Positions 9,298 to 20,312 are shown, counted from the first letter of the stretch. The stretch is 64,000 nucleotides of DNA from Melaminivora suipulveris (GCF_003008575.1 NZ_CP027667.1:2050501-2114500); one strand, 5' to 3'. Notes: generated by a model not told the origin, from the sequence alone. Numbers and translations: made by a program.

Positions 9298-10044
9298 GAG
9301 CAACCGCAGAAACCCGTGCACGATGGCATCGGCGCGCGGGCCGGCGACGTGGCGAATGAAGTGCGGAAAGTCCACGTGTGCGCTGTCGTCGGCGCGGTCG
9401 GAGATGGTGCGCACCGCCGCGAACGGCAGGCCGTGGTCGCGGCAGACCTGCGCCACGGCGGCGCCCTCCATCTCCACCGCCAGCACATCGTGCCCGGCGG
9501 CCAGCAGCTCGCCGCGCAGGCGCTGCGACTCGGCGGCGGTGCTGACAAAGCGGTCTCCGCTGGCCATCAGGCCGCAGTGCATGCGCGCTGCCGGTGCGGC
9601 GGCTGATTCAGGGGAAAAACTGCCTTCAGTCGTCGTCAATGCACGGTTTGCTGCTTCTGAAAGAATAGCAGTTAGCTGCCTGTCGCAGGCCAGGCGCGTG
9701 CCATGGCCCGGCACTTCCCAGCGCGGGAAGATGGGCGAGGCGTCCATGTCGTGCTGCAGATACTCGCTGGCGACCACCGTGTCGCCGATGCGCACCCCCT
9801 GTCCCACGCCGCCGGCCACGCCGGTGAACAGCATGCGCCGCACGCCGAAACGCTCGGCCAGCGTGGCGGCTGTGCTGGCCGCCGCCACCTTGCCGATGCC
9901 CGACAGCGCCAGCACGAGGTCGTGTCCATAGAGACGCCCGCGCCAGAAGCTGCGGCAGGCGTGCTCGATGCGCTCGGGCGCCTCCAGGGCTTGCACGAGG
10001 CCGCCCTGCTCTTCGGGCAGGGCGCTCAGGATGGCGATGGTCAT
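9295..10044 (-). CDS. mtnN: 5'-methylthioadenosine/S-adenosylhomocysteine nucleosidase
   Basis: Cytosolic enzyme that hydrolyses methylthioadenosine and S-adenosylhomocysteine, recycling adenine and clearing methyltransferase products. The N-terminus MTIAILSALPEEQ, the GVAGG loop, VEMEGAA (Glu193, equivalent to E. coli Glu174) and the SDRAD Asp identify the family. The protein is 249 residues, about 17-20 longer than usual, and the catalytic Glu is displaced by 19 relative to E. coli. The extra length maps to residues of about 125-147, where the DNA (9604-9671) is a copy of the dispersed repeat read in frame. Function is probably retained because all catalytic residues are present. Confidence 0.93.
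   Translation of the reverse strand: MTIAILSALPEEQGGLVQALEAPERIEHACRSFWRGRLYGHDLVLALSGIGKVAAASTAATLAERFGVRRMLFTGVAGGVGQGVRIGDTVVASEYLQHDMDASPIFPRWEVPGHGTRLACDRQLTAILSEAANRALTTTEGSFSPESAAAPAARMHCGLMASGDRFVSTAAESQRLRGELLAAGHDVLAVEMEGAAVAQVCRDHGLPFAAVRTISDRADDSAHVDFPHFIRHVAGPRADAIVHGFLRLL
9604..9671 (+). repeat. Dispersed stem-loop repeat, copy 2, inside mtnN
   Basis: Carries TGCCTTCAGTCGTCGTCAAT and a terminal stem (TGCTGCTT...AATAGCAG) matching the family. It lies antisense within mtnN and is translated as an in-frame insertion of about 20 residues. Confidence 0.75.
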
Positions 10045-10144
10045 GGCGGGCAGGGCAGGGCAGGGCGCGGCGGGCGTGAAAAAGCCGGGATTATCCCGGC
10101 TTGGAGTGGTGGCGCCTGTGCGGGCGGCGCCGGTCCAGGCTCTT

Positions 10145-11830
10145 TCAGGCCTTCTTCGCGTCGCGCAGCTCGCGCCGCAGGATCTTGCCCACCGGCGTCT
10201 TGGGCAGCTCGTCGCGGAACTCGATCACGCGCGGCTGCTTGTAGCCCGTCAGGTTGGCGCGGCAGAACTCCTTGACCTGCTCTGCGGTGAGCTGCGGATC
10301 CTTCTTGACGATCACCAGCTTCACGGCCTCGCCGGTCTTCTCGTCGGGCACGCCGACCACGGCGCACTCCAGCACGCCCGGCATCATGGCCACCACGTCC
10401 TCGACCTCGTTGGGATAGACGTTGAAGCCGCTGACCAGCACCATGTCCTTCTTGCGGTCGATGACCTTGAAGTAGCCGCGCGCGTCCATGACGCCGATGT
10501 CGCCGGTCTTGAAGTAGCCGTCCTCGGTCATGACCTTGGCCGTCTCGTCCGGGCGCTGCCAGTAGCTGGCCATGACCTGCGGGCCCTTGATGGCGATCTC
10601 GCCGGGCTGGCCGGTGGCCGAGATGTCGCGCCCCTCGTCGTCCAGGATGCGCATCCAGGTGCTGGGAATCGGCACGCCGATGGTGCCCGAGAACTCGGTG
10701 GCGGTGACCGGGTTGCAACTGGCCGAGGGGCTGGTCTCCGAAAGACCGTAGCCCTCGCAGATCGGGCAGCCGGTTTTCTCCAGCCACAGCTTGGCCACGG
10801 CGGCCTGCACCGCCATGCCGCCGCCCACCGACACTTTCAGGTTGCTCCAGTCCACCGTGCCGAAGTCCGGGTGGTGCGCCAGGCCGTTGAACAGCGTGTT
10901 GACGGCCGGAAAGCTGTGGAAGGTGTGCTTGGACAGCTCCTTGAGCACGGCGGGCAGGTCGCGCGGGTTGGGAATCAGGATGGTTTTGCCGCCGGTGCGC
11001 ATGGACAGCATCATGTTCACCGTGAAGGCGAAGATGTGGTACAGCGGCAGCGCGCACACGGCGGTGGGTTGCTGACCGGCCGGCACCCGGCCCATGGCCG
11101 GCGAGTTCCAGGCCTCGGACTGCAGCACGTTGGCGATCACGTTGCGGTGCAGCAGCACCGCGCCCTTGGACACGCCGGTGGTCCCGCCCGTGTATTGCAG
11201 CAGCGCGATGTCGTCGGGCTGCAGCTGCGGCGCCGTGAACGGGGCGCTGGCGCCCTTGGCCAGCACATCGTTGAAGCGCACGGCGCCGGGCAGCTCGAAA
11301 GGCGGCACCAGCTTCTTGACGTTCCTGACCACGTAGTTGACCAGGTGGCCCTTGAGGAAGCCCAGCCGGTCGCCCATGGCGGTCAGCACCACGTGCTTGA
11401 CCTGGGTGCCCGCGATGCAGGCCTGCAGCGTGGCGGCGAAGTTCTCGATGATGACGATGGCCTTCGCGCCCGAGTCCTTGAGCTGGTGCTCCAGCTCGCG
11501 CGGCGTGTACAGCGGGTTGACGTTGACCACCACGAAGCCCGCGCGCAGCACGGCGGCCACGGCGATCGGGTACTGCGGCACGTTGGGCATCATCAGCGCC
11601 ACGCGGTCGCCGCGCTGCAGACCCAGGGTCTGCAGGTAGGCGGCGAACTGGCGGCTCAGGGCATCGGTTTCGCCATAGCTGATGTCCTTGCCCATGAAGC
11701 TGTAGGCGGTGCGGTCGGCGTACTGCTTGAACGCCTGCTCCATCAGTTGCACCAGCGAGGTGTACTGGCTCGGGTCAATGTCGGCGGGCACGCCCTGTGG
11801 GTAGGCGGCCAGCCATGGACGATCGGTCAT
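10145..11830 (-). CDS. fadD: Long-chain fatty-acid-CoA ligase
   Basis: Activates fatty acids to acyl-CoA for beta-oxidation, using ATP through an acyl-adenylate. The 561-residue protein has the AMP-binding signature YTGGTTGVSKGA, the adenylate motif GYGLSETSP, and a C-terminal hinge and catalytic Lys region ending PKTPVGKILRREL. I chose ATG 11830, spaced nine bases from AGGAG; a TTG two codons upstream is the alternative. It follows pntB in the same direction but is separated from it by a hairpin terminator, so it is probably its own transcript. Confidence 0.94.
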   Translation of the reverse strand: MTDRPWLAAYPQGVPADIDPSQYTSLVQLMEQAFKQYADRTAYSFMGKDISYGETDALSRQFAAYLQTLGLQRGDRVALMMPNVPQYPIAVAAVLRAGFVVVNVNPLYTPRELEHQLKDSGAKAIVIIENFAATLQACIAGTQVKHVVLTAMGDRLGFLKGHLVNYVVRNVKKLVPPFELPGAVRFNDVLAKGASAPFTAPQLQPDDIALLQYTGGTTGVSKGAVLLHRNVIANVLQSEAWNSPAMGRVPAGQQPTAVCALPLYHIFAFTVNMMLSMRTGGKTILIPNPRDLPAVLKELSKHTFHSFPAVNTLFNGLAHHPDFGTVDWSNLKVSVGGGMAVQAAVAKLWLEKTGCPICEGYGLSETSPSASCNPVTATEFSGTIGVPIPSTWMRILDDEGRDISATGQPGEIAIKGPQVMASYWQRPDETAKVMTEDGYFKTGDIGVMDARGYFKVIDRKKDMVLVSGFNVYPNEVEDVVAMMPGVLECAVVGVPDEKTGEAVKLVIVKKDPQLTAEQVKEFCRANLTGYKQPRVIEFRDELPKTPVGKILRRELRDAKKA

Positions 11831-11904
11831 TGTCAAAGTCTCCTGATGTGTTTGTTACTGGATTACGTACCGGATGAACCAGGGCCTGGGCAGACGTTGC
11901 GCCG

Positions 11905-11930
11905 CAAAAATGCACGGTCGTGCTTTTTTT
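11905..11930 (-). terminator. Intrinsic terminator between pntB and fadD
   Basis: GCACG-GT-CGTGC (11912-11923) is flanked by five A on the left and seven T on the right, so it can act in both directions. On the minus strand it ends the pntA-pntB transcript. Confidence 0.6.
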
Positions 11931-11983
11931 GGATTATGCCGTCTGACCAGTGAATCGGGCGCTGCCGCATCTGCGGCAAAAAC

Positions 11984-13399
11984 TCAAGCCTTGAGCGCGC
12001 TCAAGACTTCATCGAGCATCTTCTTGGCGTCCCCGAACAGCATGCGGTTGTTCTCCTTGTAGAACAGCGGGTTGTCCACGCCGGCATAGCCGGAGGCCAT
12101 GGAGCGTTTCATGACGATGGAAGTGTGCGCCTTCCATGCCTCCAGCACCGGCATGCCGGCGATCGGGCTGGCCGGGTCGTCTTGCGCCGCCGGGTTCACG
12201 ATGTCGTTGGCGCCGATGACGATGGCCACGTCGGTATCCGGGAAGTCCTCGTTGATCTCGTCCATCTCCATGACGATGTCATACGGCACCTTGGCCTCGG
12301 CCAGCAGCACGTTCATGTGGCCGGGCATGCGGCCGGCCACCGGATGGATGGCAAAGCGCACCTGAACGCCGCGCTCGCGCAGGGTCTTGACGATGTCGTT
12401 GACGGTGTGCTGCGCCTGCGCCACCGCCATGCCGTAGCCGGGGATGATGATGACGCTCTTGGCCTCGCGCAGCAGCTCGGCGGTCTCCACGGCGCTGATT
12501 GGCACCACCTCGCCCTGCGGCTCGGCGGCGTCGCCCTTCTTGGCCGGTGCGCCGCCGCCGGAGCCGAAGCCGCCGGCGATCACGCTGATGAAGTTGCGGT
12601 TCATCGCGTTGCACATGATGTAGGACAGGATGGCGCCCGACGAGCCCACCAATGCGCCGGTGACGATGAGCAGGTCGTTGGACAGCATGAAGCCCGTGGC
12701 CGCCGCTGCCCAGCCCGAATAGCTGTTGAGCATGGACACCACCACCGGCATGTCGGCTCCGCCAATGGCCATGACCATGTGGATGCCGAACAGCAGCGCG
12801 ATCACCGTCATGACGACGAGCGGCAGCATGCCCTGCTCGATGGTTTCTGCGCGCAGGAACTCCCGACCGAACCAGATCACCACCAGCAGCGCCGCCAGGT
12901 TCAGCCAGTGGCGCGCGGGCAGCAGGAGCGGCTTGCCGCCGATCTTGCCGTTGAGCTTGCCGAAGGCGATCAGCGAACCCGAGAAGGTCACGGCGCCGAT
13001 CAGGATGCCGATGTAGATCTCCACCTCGTGGATGGTCTTCTCGGCGCCCGTGAGCGCAATGGAGGTATCGACATAGCTGGCAAAACCCACCAGGCATGCC
13101 GCCAGGCCGACCAGGCTGTGCATCAGCGCGACCAACTCGGGCATCTGCGTCATCTTCACGACGCGCGCGGCGTACAGGCCGATGGCGCCGCCGATGACCA
13201 GGGCGCCGGCGATCCAGCCCAGGCCGGCCGGGCTGACGCGCGGGCCCAGCACCGTGGCCACCACGGCCAGCGTCATGCCGACGATGCCCAGCAGGTTGCC
13301 TCGGCGCGAGGTTTCAGGGTTGGACAGCCCACCCAGGCTGAGGATGAAAAGAATGGCGGCGCCCAGATAGGCCGCAGTGGCGAGACTTGGAGAGATCAT
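11984..13399 (-). CDS. pntB: NAD(P) transhydrogenase subunit beta
   Basis: Membrane subunit of the proton-translocating transhydrogenase that reduces NADP+ with NADH at the expense of the proton gradient. The 471-residue protein has about nine hydrophobic helices (residues 1-270) and then the NADP-binding domain III with a [10 protein letters not shown] motif and the conserved [18 protein letters not shown] region. It lies 42 bases after pntA in the same direction, as an operon. Confidence 0.96.
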   Translation of the reverse strand: MISPSLATAAYLGAAILFILSLGGLSNPETSRRGNLLGIVGMTLAVVATVLGPRVSPAGLGWIAGALVIGGAIGLYAARVVKMTQMPELVALMHSLVGLAACLVGFASYVDTSIALTGAEKTIHEVEIYIGILIGAVTFSGSLIAFGKLNGKIGGKPLLLPARHWLNLAALLVVIWFGREFLRAETIEQGMLPLVVMTVIALLFGIHMVMAIGGADMPVVVSMLNSYSGWAAAATGFMLSNDLLIVTGALVGSSGAILSYIMCNAMNRNFISVIAGGFGSGGGAPAKKGDAAEPQGEVVPISAVETAELLREAKSVIIIPGYGMAVAQAQHTVNDIVKTLRERGVQVRFAIHPVAGRMPGHMNVLLAEAKVPYDIVMEMDEINEDFPDTDVAIVIGANDIVNPAAQDDPASPIAGMPVLEAWKAHTSIVMKRSMASGYAGVDNPLFYKENNRMLFGDAKKMLDEVLSALKA

Positions 13400-13441
13400 G
13401 TTGCTTGGCTTCCTCGTGTTCCGGTTTTTCTGCGTCTCGCT

Positions 13442-15040
13442 TTATTTGCGGAACATGGCCAGCATGCGCTGCGTGACGGCAAAGCCGCCGAACATGTTGA
13501 CGGCGGTGAGCACCAGCGCGGCAAAGGCCAGCCAGGTGATCAGGCCGTCAGGGCGGCCGGCGACGCCCATGGCGGGCGGCGCGATCTGCACCAGCGCGCC
13601 GATGGCGATGATGCTGGAGATGGCGTTGGTGACGCTCATGAGCGGCGTGTGCAGCGCCGGCGTCACGTTCCAGACCACCATGTAGCCGATGAAGCAGGCC
13701 AGCACGAAGACCGTGAAGTGCCCCAGGAAGGCCTCGGGCGCGTAGGCGCCGATGGCCCAGAACAGCACGGCCAGTACGGCAAAGACGATGGTCAATGTCT
13801 TGGCCGACATGGGCTCGCCCGGGCCGTGGGCGGATTTCTTCTCGGCCACGGGAGTGGCGGCCTTGGGCGCCGGCGCGGGTGGCGCGGCCAGCGGCGGAGG
13901 CGGCCAGGTGATGGAGCCGTCCTTGGTCACCGTCAGGCCGCGGATGGCGTCGTCCTCCATGTTGACCACGGCCACGCCATCCTTGGCGCGGGTGAGCTCC
14001 TCGGCGACGCGCAGCAAATTGGTGGCGTACAGCGTGGACGACTGCTTGGCCAGGCGCGAGGGCAGGTCGGTGTAGCCGATGATGGTCACGCCGTGGCGCA
14101 CTACCGATTCGCCGGGCACGGTGAGCTCGCAGTTGCCGCCCTGCTCGGCGGCCATGTCGACGATGACGCTGCCGGGCTTCATGCTCTGCACCATCTCGGC
14201 GGTGATGAGCTTGGGCGCCGGCTTGCCGGGGATCAGCGCGGTGGTGATGATGATGTCGGCGTCCTTGGCCTGCTGCGCGTACATCTGGCGCTGCGCCGCC
14301 TGGAAGCCCTCGCTCATGACGCGGGCGTAGCCGCCGCCGCCCGAGCCGTCTTCCTCGTAGTCCACCTTGACGAACTCGCCGCCCAGCGACTTGACCTGGT
14401 CGGCCACCTCGGCGCGCGTGTCGTTGGCGCGCACGATGGCGCCCAGGTTGGCGGCGGTGCCGATGGCCGCCAGGCCCGCCACGCCGGCGCCGGCGATGAA
14501 GACCTTGGCCGGAGGCACCTTTCCGGCTGCCGTGATCTGGCCGTTGAAGTAGCGGCCAAAGGCGTTGGCCGCCTCGATGACGGCCCGGTAGCCCGAAACC
14601 CCGGCTGTGGAGGTCAACGCGTCCATTTTCTGCGCACGGCTCAAGGTGCGCGGCAGGCTGTCGATGGCCAGCACGGTGGCGTTCTTGGCCGTGAGCTGCT
14701 GCATCAGCTCGGGGTTCTGCGCCGGCCAGATGAAGCCGATCAGGATGCCGCCCTGGCGCATCAGCGCCACCTCTTCAGGAGTCGGCGGGCGCACCTTGAA
14801 GACGATGTCCGATGCCGCCCACAGGGCGGCGGCATCCGGCAGCACCTCGGCGCCGGCGGCGCGATAGGCATCGTCGTCAAAGTTGGCGGCCTCGCCAGCG
14901 CCCGCTTCGATGGCGACGGCAAAGCCCAGCTTGATGAGCTTTCCCACCACGTCGGGCACGGTGGCGACGCGCTTTTCGCCGGGGAATATTTCCCTGGGTA
15001 TGCCGATGCGCTGCGCCTGGGGCGCGTTGGGGGTTTGCAT
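13442..15040 (-). CDS. pntA: NAD(P) transhydrogenase subunit alpha
   Basis: NAD-binding domain I plus part of the membrane domain II of the transhydrogenase. The 532-residue protein starts [18 protein letters not shown], typical of alanine dehydrogenase/PNT N-termini, and contains the dinucleotide fold [13 protein letters not shown]. An Ala/Pro-rich linker leads to four C-terminal transmembrane helices. This is the undivided form of the alpha subunit, as in E. coli, not the split PntAA/PntAB form. ATG 15040 is preceded by CAGGAG; upstream in-frame codons are not family-like. Together with pntB it supplies NADPH. Confidence 0.95.
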   Translation of the reverse strand: MQTPNAPQAQRIGIPREIFPGEKRVATVPDVVGKLIKLGFAVAIEAGAGEAANFDDDAYRAAGAEVLPDAAALWAASDIVFKVRPPTPEEVALMRQGGILIGFIWPAQNPELMQQLTAKNATVLAIDSLPRTLSRAQKMDALTSTAGVSGYRAVIEAANAFGRYFNGQITAAGKVPPAKVFIAGAGVAGLAAIGTAANLGAIVRANDTRAEVADQVKSLGGEFVKVDYEEDGSGGGGYARVMSEGFQAAQRQMYAQQAKDADIIITTALIPGKPAPKLITAEMVQSMKPGSVIVDMAAEQGGNCELTVPGESVVRHGVTIIGYTDLPSRLAKQSSTLYATNLLRVAEELTRAKDGVAVVNMEDDAIRGLTVTKDGSITWPPPPLAAPPAPAPKAATPVAEKKSAHGPGEPMSAKTLTIVFAVLAVLFWAIGAYAPEAFLGHFTVFVLACFIGYMVVWNVTPALHTPLMSVTNAISSIIAIGALVQIAPPAMGVAGRPDGLITWLAFAALVLTAVNMFGGFAVTQRMLAMFRK

Positions 15041-15221
15041 GTGGTTGCTCCTGGAGGTTGAAAATCCTTGACCGGCGCGCAAAGACTTGCGTGCTCTGGA
15101 GACCCAGGCACCAGGTAGAAAGACCCCGCGACTACACGGCTTGACTGAACGCGAGCTTACATGAAGTGTTTTCAGTTGCTTGTCGCTACCAGTCACAAAA
15201 AAGCTGTTTGCGCAAACAAAA

Positions 15222-15248
15222 CGGCAACCCCCGCGGGGGTTGCCGTGA
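15222..15248 (-). terminator. Intrinsic terminator of the lipoprotein gene
   Basis: A perfect 24-base palindrome (15222-15245) with a GC-rich stem. On the minus strand it is followed by TTTTGTTTG, so it ends the transcript of the lipoprotein gene that stops at 15294. Confidence 0.75.
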
Positions 15249-15293
15249 GATGGCGATTGGCCCCTTGGGCCCACGCCGCAGACGATTGAGGGC

Positions 15294-16052
15294 TTACTGC
15301 GCTTGCGGCAGTGTCTGAGGGAAGGGCGGCAGCACCAGGCGCCCGTCCATCATGGCCGGGCTGGTGCGTGCCGCTTCGCGCAGGCGGTGCATCCATTCCT
15401 GCGCCGGCAGGCCGGCGCGCAGGAACTCCAGGTTGTTGTGCGTGGGCGCGCGCAGCAGGCGCTGATCGGCCAGCACATCGATGGCGATGAAGCCGCCCTC
15501 CTGGGTGGAGTAGCGGTAGGAAACATGGGAGAAAGGCTGCGCCGGGATGGCCTGGTGCGCGGCCAGGGTCTGCGACAGGAGCGGCCAGTTCGCGGCCAGG
15601 TAGCCGTCCGCATCCGCGCGGCGGCGATAGCGCAGGCAGTCGATGCGCACCCTGCTGCCACGGGTGGCATCCTCCACCTGCACGCCCTTTTGCGGCGCAC
15701 AGCGCCAGTCCCAAAGGGTGATGTCGCGCGGGTGGTTGGTGGCGTTGGTCTGCACCAGCACGCTGGCCAGCAACCCGCCCTGCGCATCGCGCAGACCCAG
15801 CAGGCGCGACTGCATGGGCAGATCGTGCGAAACATCGTCGGGCCGCACGTCAAAGAGAGCCTGATCCGTGGCCAGGGGCGCCCAGGAGCCCGGCGGCAAC
15901 TCCAGCTGGGCGCGGCCCACGCGTACCAGGTCGGGCTGCACCGGGGCGCAGGCCGACAGCGTTGCGCCCAGCACGACAGGTGCCAAAGCCTGGACGAGAC
16001 GACGGGTGGAGGGAAAAAGAGTCAAGGCAGCTTTCCTCGGGGTGGCAGGCAT
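15294..16052 (-). CDS. Putative lipoprotein of unknown function
   Basis: I do not recognise a family. The protein has a basic N-terminus, a hydrophobic helix and the lipobox LSAC, so it should be exported and lipidated. The mature part (about 217 residues) is soluble, contains several aromatic and acidic stretches and two further Cys (in WRCAP and IDCLRY) that could form a disulphide. I prefer ATG 16052, which puts the lipobox Cys at residue 35; ATG 16085 is possible but its ribosome binding site is too close. It is monocistronic, followed by a strong terminator. Confidence 0.75.
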   Translation of the reverse strand: MPATPRKAALTLFPSTRRLVQALAPVVLGATLSACAPVQPDLVRVGRAQLELPPGSWAPLATDQALFDVRPDDVSHDLPMQSRLLGLRDAQGGLLASVLVQTNATNHPRDITLWDWRCAPQKGVQVEDATRGSRVRIDCLRYRRRADADGYLAANWPLLSQTLAAHQAIPAQPFSHVSYRYSTQEGGFIAIDVLADQRLLRAPTHNNLEFLRAGLPAQEWMHRLREAARTSPAMMDGRLVLPPFPQTLPQAQ

Positions 16053-16113
16053 ACGCGAAAGCGCCGAATTGTGCCCGTGCGCCATCCCCTCGACCGCTGC
16101 CCGGGGCAGGAAA

Positions 16114-17178
16114 TCAGCGCACGACCTGCGCCAGCTCGCCGGCGGCGTACCTCTTCGCCATCTCGGCCAGCGAGTAGCCTTTGATCTTGCTGCCCTGGCC
16201 CTCGCAGCCGAACTCCAGGTAGCGCTGCCTGCAGATCAGGCGCGCGGCCTCGCGCGCCGGCTTCATCCACTCGCGCATGTCGAATTTGTCGGGGTTCTCG
16301 GCCTGGAACTTGCGCACGGCGCCGGTCATGGCCAGGCGGATGTCGGTGTCGATGTTGATCTTGCGCACCCCGTGCTTGATGGCCTCCTGGATCTCGGAGA
16401 CCGGCACACCGTAGGTCTCCTTCATCTTGCCGCCGTACTGGTTGATGATGGCCAGAAGCTCCTGCGGCACGCTGGAGCTGCCGTGCATGACCAGGTGCGT
16501 ATTGGGGATGCGCGCGTGGATCTCCTTGACGCGCGCAATCGACAGCACATCGCCCGTGGGCGGGCGCGAGAACTTGTAGGCGCCATGGCTGGTGCCAATG
16601 GCAATGGCCAGAGCGTCGAGCTGCGTGGCCTTGACGAATTGCGCGGCTTCCTCCGGGTCGGTCAGCAGCTGGTCGTGGCTCAGCTTGCCCACCGCGCCCA
16701 CGCCGTCTTCCTCGCCGGCCTCGCCGGTCTCCAGGGAGCCCAGGCAGCCGAGCTCGCCCTCCACCGTCACGCCCACCTTGTGCGCCATCTCGACCACCTT
16801 GCGGGTGACATCGACGTTGTAGTCGAAGGACGAGGGCGTCTTGCCGTCCTCCAGCAGCGAGCCGTCCATCATGACCGAGCCGAACCCTAAGTCGATGGCG
16901 CCCTGGCAGATGGCCGGCGAGGTGCCATGGTCCTGGTGCATGACCAGCGGGATGTGCGGATAGGCCTCGACGGCCGCCTGGATCAGGTGCTTGATGAAGC
17001 TCTCGCCCGCGTATTTGCGCGCGCCGGCGCTGGCCTGCAGGATCACCGGCGCGCCCACCTCGTCGGCGGCGGCCATGACGGCCTGCACCTGCTCCAGGTT
17101 GTTGACGTTGAAGGCGGGGATGCCATAGCCGTGGTCGGCGGCATGGTCGAGCAGTTCGCGCATCGAGACGAGAGGCAT
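16114..17178 (-). CDS. fba: Fructose-bisphosphate aldolase, class II (CbbA type)
   Basis: Zn-dependent aldolase splitting fructose-1,6-bisphosphate into dihydroxyacetone phosphate and glyceraldehyde-3-phosphate. The 354-residue protein starts [13 protein letters not shown] and carries the metal-binding HQDHG, the SHGAYKF and the HGSSSVP motifs of class II aldolases; INIDTDIR near the C-terminus is also typical. The open frame runs about 33 codons further upstream, but ATG 17178 gives the family N-terminus. It lies just downstream of pyk in the same direction (about 106 bases), giving a small glycolytic group. Confidence 0.96.
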   Translation of the reverse strand: MPLVSMRELLDHAADHGYGIPAFNVNNLEQVQAVMAAADEVGAPVILQASAGARKYAGESFIKHLIQAAVEAYPHIPLVMHQDHGTSPAICQGAIDLGFGSVMMDGSLLEDGKTPSSFDYNVDVTRKVVEMAHKVGVTVEGELGCLGSLETGEAGEEDGVGAVGKLSHDQLLTDPEEAAQFVKATQLDALAIAIGTSHGAYKFSRPPTGDVLSIARVKEIHARIPNTHLVMHGSSSVPQELLAIINQYGGKMKETYGVPVSEIQEAIKHGVRKINIDTDIRLAMTGAVRKFQAENPDKFDMREWMKPAREAARLICRQRYLEFGCEGQGSKIKGYSLAEMAKRYAAGELAQVVR

Positions 17179-17284
17179 GGGTCGGATCCGTTCGAAGGAG
17201 TGAAAGAGGAAGGCAGCGGCGGTAACCGCTTCGTAACCGGCCGAGTTTACCCGGCCACCCCTTTTCCCCGCCCCCATGCCACCA

Positions 17285-18721
17285 TCAGCGCGCCCGGCAG
17301 ATTTTCAGCATGTTGGTGCCGCCCGGCTGGCCCATGGGCTCGCCGCAGGTGATCACGTACAGATCGCCCTGCTGCACGATGCCGCGCGCCTTCAGGTGGC
17401 TTTCGGCCTGCTCCAGCGCCGTGTCGCGGTCGCAACTGGTGTCCATCAGCAGCGGGCGCACGTTGCGGTACAGCGCCATCCTGCGCTGCGTGGCCACCTT
17501 GGGGGTGAGGGCGTAGATGGGGATGTGGATGCGGTGGCGGCTCATCCACAGCGCCGTGGAGCCGCTCTCGGTCATGGCGACGATGGCCTTGGCGCCCAGG
17601 TGGTGCGCGGTGAAGAGGGCCCCCATGGCGATGGACTGGTCGATGCGCCCCAGCGTCTGCGCGCGCGGGTTGCCGTCCTGCTCGGGGTCCTCGGCGGCCT
17701 CGGCGGCGGCGCAGATCTTGGCCATCTCCTGCACCGTCTCCAGCGGATATTTGCCGGCGGCCGTCTCGGCGGACAGCATCACCGCGTCGGTGCCGTCCAG
17801 CACCGCGTTGGCCACGTCGCTGACCTCGGCGCGCGTGGGCACCGGGTTGGTGATCATGCTCTCCATCATCTGCGTGGCGGTGATGACGACCTTGTCCATG
17901 TCGCGCGCCATGCGGATCATCTTTTTTTGCAGCGCCGGCACCGCCGCGTTGCCCACCTCCACCGCCAGGTCGCCGCGCGCGACCATGATGCCGTCCGAGA
18001 CGCGCAGGATCTCCTCCAACAGCGGCACGGCCTCGGCGCGCTCCATCTTGGCGATCAGCCCGGGCTTGTGGCGGTACGGCGCCGCGGCGACATTGCACAG
18101 CTGGCGCGCCATCTCCATGTCGGTGGCGTTCTTCGGAAAGCTCACCGCCACGTAGTCGGCCTGAAAGCCCATGGCGGTCTTGATGTCCTCCATGTCCTTG
18201 GCGGTGAGCGCCGGGGCTGTCAGGCCACCGCCCTGCTTGTTGATGCCCTTGTTGTTGGACAGCTCGCCGCCGATGCGCACCGTGGTGCAGACCTGCTCGC
18301 CGCGCACGGCGTCCACGGTGAGCTCGATCAGCCCGTCGTTGAGCAGCAGCACGTCGCCCGGCTTCACGTCGCGCGGCAGCTCCTTGTAGTCCAGGCCCAC
18401 GCCGGCCTCGTCGCCCGCCTCGGTGCGCTCGGCGTCCAGGACGAAGCCCTGGCCGGGCTGGAGCATCACGCGGCCGTTGGCAAAGCGGCCGACGCGGATC
18501 TTCGGGCCCTGCAGGTCGGCCATGATGGCCACCTCGCGCCCGGCGCGCTGCGCCGCCTCGCGCACCATGGCGGCGCGCTGCACATGGTCCTCGGCGCGGC
18601 CGTGGCTGAAGTTCAGCCGCACCACGTTCACGCCCATGGCGATCATGCGCTCGAGCAGTTGCGGATCGCTGGAAGCAGGCCCCAAGGTGGCGACGATCTT
18701 GGTGGCACGGCGGATGCGCAT
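17285..18721 (-). CDS. pyk: Pyruvate kinase
   Basis: Last glycolytic step, phosphoenolpyruvate plus ADP to pyruvate plus ATP. The 478-residue protein opens [15 protein letters not shown], has RLNFSHG, the active-site region [16 protein letters not shown] motif (IAKMERAEA) and [10 protein letters not shown], followed by the [13 protein letters not shown] [11 protein letters not shown]. Length and order are normal. It is upstream of fba and transcribed toward it. Confidence 0.96.
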   Translation of the reverse strand: MRIRRATKIVATLGPASSDPQLLERMIAMGVNVVRLNFSHGRAEDHVQRAAMVREAAQRAGREVAIMADLQGPKIRVGRFANGRVMLQPGQGFVLDAERTEAGDEAGVGLDYKELPRDVKPGDVLLLNDGLIELTVDAVRGEQVCTTVRIGGELSNNKGINKQGGGLTAPALTAKDMEDIKTAMGFQADYVAVSFPKNATDMEMARQLCNVAAAPYRHKPGLIAKMERAEAVPLLEEILRVSDGIMVARGDLAVEVGNAAVPALQKKMIRMARDMDKVVITATQMMESMITNPVPTRAEVSDVANAVLDGTDAVMLSAETAAGKYPLETVQEMAKICAAAEAAEDPEQDGNPRAQTLGRIDQSIAMGALFTAHHLGAKAIVAMTESGSTALWMSRHRIHIPIYALTPKVATQRRMALYRNVRPLLMDTSCDRDTALEQAESHLKARGIVQQGDLYVITCGEPMGQPGGTNMLKICRAR

Positions 18722-18808
18722 GGCGTTGGGTCTCCGGGTTTGTAATCGAGTTTCGATTTTTGCACGAAACTGGTTACATGCGGTGGCGGCTTTGACCGAG
18801 TCGCCAGA

Positions 18809-18866
18809 TTGCTATCAAAAAGATAGCTTGCAGCACTTTATTTACGCCGACTGAAGGCATATTTGT
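18809..18866 (-). repeat. Dispersed stem-loop repeat, copy 3
   Basis: Minus-strand copy: GCTATCTTTTTGATAGC stem at 18811-18827, then ACGCCGACTGAAGGCAT at 18844-18860. It lies between pepP (ending 18875) and pyk, 3' of pepP, where it can form the end of the pepP transcript. Confidence 0.85.
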
Positions 18867-18874
18867 CTCGTATT

Positions 18875-20260
18875 TCAGGCGGCGCGCATCAGCGCCTCGA
18901 TCTCGTCCGGCTCTACCGGCACGCCGCGCGTGATCAGCTCGCAGCCGCCGTCTTGCACGATGGCGTCGTCCTCGATGCGAATGCCGATGTGGTGGAACTC
19001 CTCCGGCACCCCCGGCGCCGGGCGCACGTACAGGCCGGGCTCGATGGTCAGCACCATGCCGGGCCGCAGGATGCGGCTGGGGCGGTTGGTGATCGTCTCG
19101 CCCGACAGCGGATCGCGCCGCTGGCTGGTCTGGCCGATCTCGGAGGGCTCGACGTAGCTGCCGCAGTCGTGCACGTCCATGCCCAGCCAGTGGCCGGTGC
19201 GGTGCATGTAGAACTGGAAGTAGGCGCGGCTGTCGATCACGTCCTGGGCGTTGCCGACCTTGCTGCGGTCCAGCAACCTCAGGTCCAGCAGGCCCTGCGC
19301 CAGCACGGCCACGGTGGCGTCGTGCGGGTCGTTGAAGCGGTTGCCGGCGCGCGTGGCGGCGATTGCCGCTTTCTGGCTGGCCAGCACCAGCTCGTACAGC
19401 GCACGCTGCGGGCCGGAAAAGCGCCCATCGGCCGGAAAGGTGCGCGTGATGTCGCTGGCGTAGCCGTCCAGCTCGCAGCCGGCGTCGATCAGCACCAGCT
19501 CGCTCGCGCGCACGGCGGCGGCGTCGGCGCGGTAGTGCAGCACGCAGGCGTTGGCACCGGCGGCGACGATGGAGCTGTAGGCTGGGTACTGCGAGCCCTC
19601 CTCACGAAAGGCGGCCAGCAGTTCGGCGTCCAGGTGGTATTCGCGCACGTCCTGGCCGGCGCGCAGCATGCGCGCGCTGCGCTGCATGGCGCGGATGTGG
19701 GCGCGCGCGCTGATCTGCGCGGCGCGGCGCATGATGTCCTGCTCGTGCGCGTCCTTGATGAGGCGCATCTCGTCGAGCAGCAGGCACAGGTCGGCCTGCT
19801 CGGCCGGGCACAGTGCGCCGTAGCGCACGCGCGTGCGCACCTGGGCCAGCCAGCCCTCCACACGCTCGGCCAGGCCTGCGTGCGTGGCGAACGGAAACCA
19901 CAGGCGCTGGCGGTTTTCCAGCAGGCGTGGCAGCTCGGCGTCCAGTTGCGACGAAGGCAGGGCCGCATCCACTCCCAGCGTGGCGACGGCCGCTTCGGGC
20001 CCCAGGCGGTAGCCGTCCCAGATCTCGCGCTCCAGGTCCTTGGGCAGGCAAAACAGCAGGCTGCGGCCCTCGCTGTCCAGCACCAGGCAGGCGCCGGGCT
20101 CGGCAAAGCCCGTCAGGTAGTAAAAGTAGCTGTCATGCCGGTACAGGTAGTCGCTGTCGCGGTTGCGTGCTCGCTCGGGCGCCGTGGGGATGATGGCGAT
20201 GCCGCCCGCGCCCAGCTGGGCCGCCAGGCGCGCACGCCGCTGTGCGTAGATGGAAGTCAT
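18875..20260 (-). CDS. pepP: Xaa-Pro aminopeptidase P
   Basis: Cytosolic metallopeptidase removing N-terminal residues in front of proline. The 461-residue protein has the aminopeptidase P N-terminal domain (YLYRHDSYFYYLTGF) and a pita-bread catalytic domain. The metal ligands are visible: Asp in LIDAGCE, Asp in SDITRTFP, His in HRTGHWLGMDVHD, Glu in TIEPGLY and Glu in IRIEDD. All five are present, so it should be active. Confidence 0.95.
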   Translation of the reverse strand: MTSIYAQRRARLAAQLGAGGIAIIPTAPERARNRDSDYLYRHDSYFYYLTGFAEPGACLVLDSEGRSLLFCLPKDLEREIWDGYRLGPEAAVATLGVDAALPSSQLDAELPRLLENRQRLWFPFATHAGLAERVEGWLAQVRTRVRYGALCPAEQADLCLLLDEMRLIKDAHEQDIMRRAAQISARAHIRAMQRSARMLRAGQDVREYHLDAELLAAFREEGSQYPAYSSIVAAGANACVLHYRADAAAVRASELVLIDAGCELDGYASDITRTFPADGRFSGPQRALYELVLASQKAAIAATRAGNRFNDPHDATVAVLAQGLLDLRLLDRSKVGNAQDVIDSRAYFQFYMHRTGHWLGMDVHDCGSYVEPSEIGQTSQRRDPLSGETITNRPSRILRPGMVLTIEPGLYVRPAPGVPEEFHHIGIRIEDDAIVQDGGCELITRGVPVEPDEIEALMRAA

Positions 20261-20312
20261 GCCCGCAATGCTACTGCGCCGCCACGCGGCGCCGGCGTGG
20301 TTTTTGTTTCGC

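Noticed and set aside
12125-15061. Plus-strand open frame (978 codons) opposite pntB and pntA
   Set aside because: Antisense to both transhydrogenase genes, no domain, no ribosome binding site.
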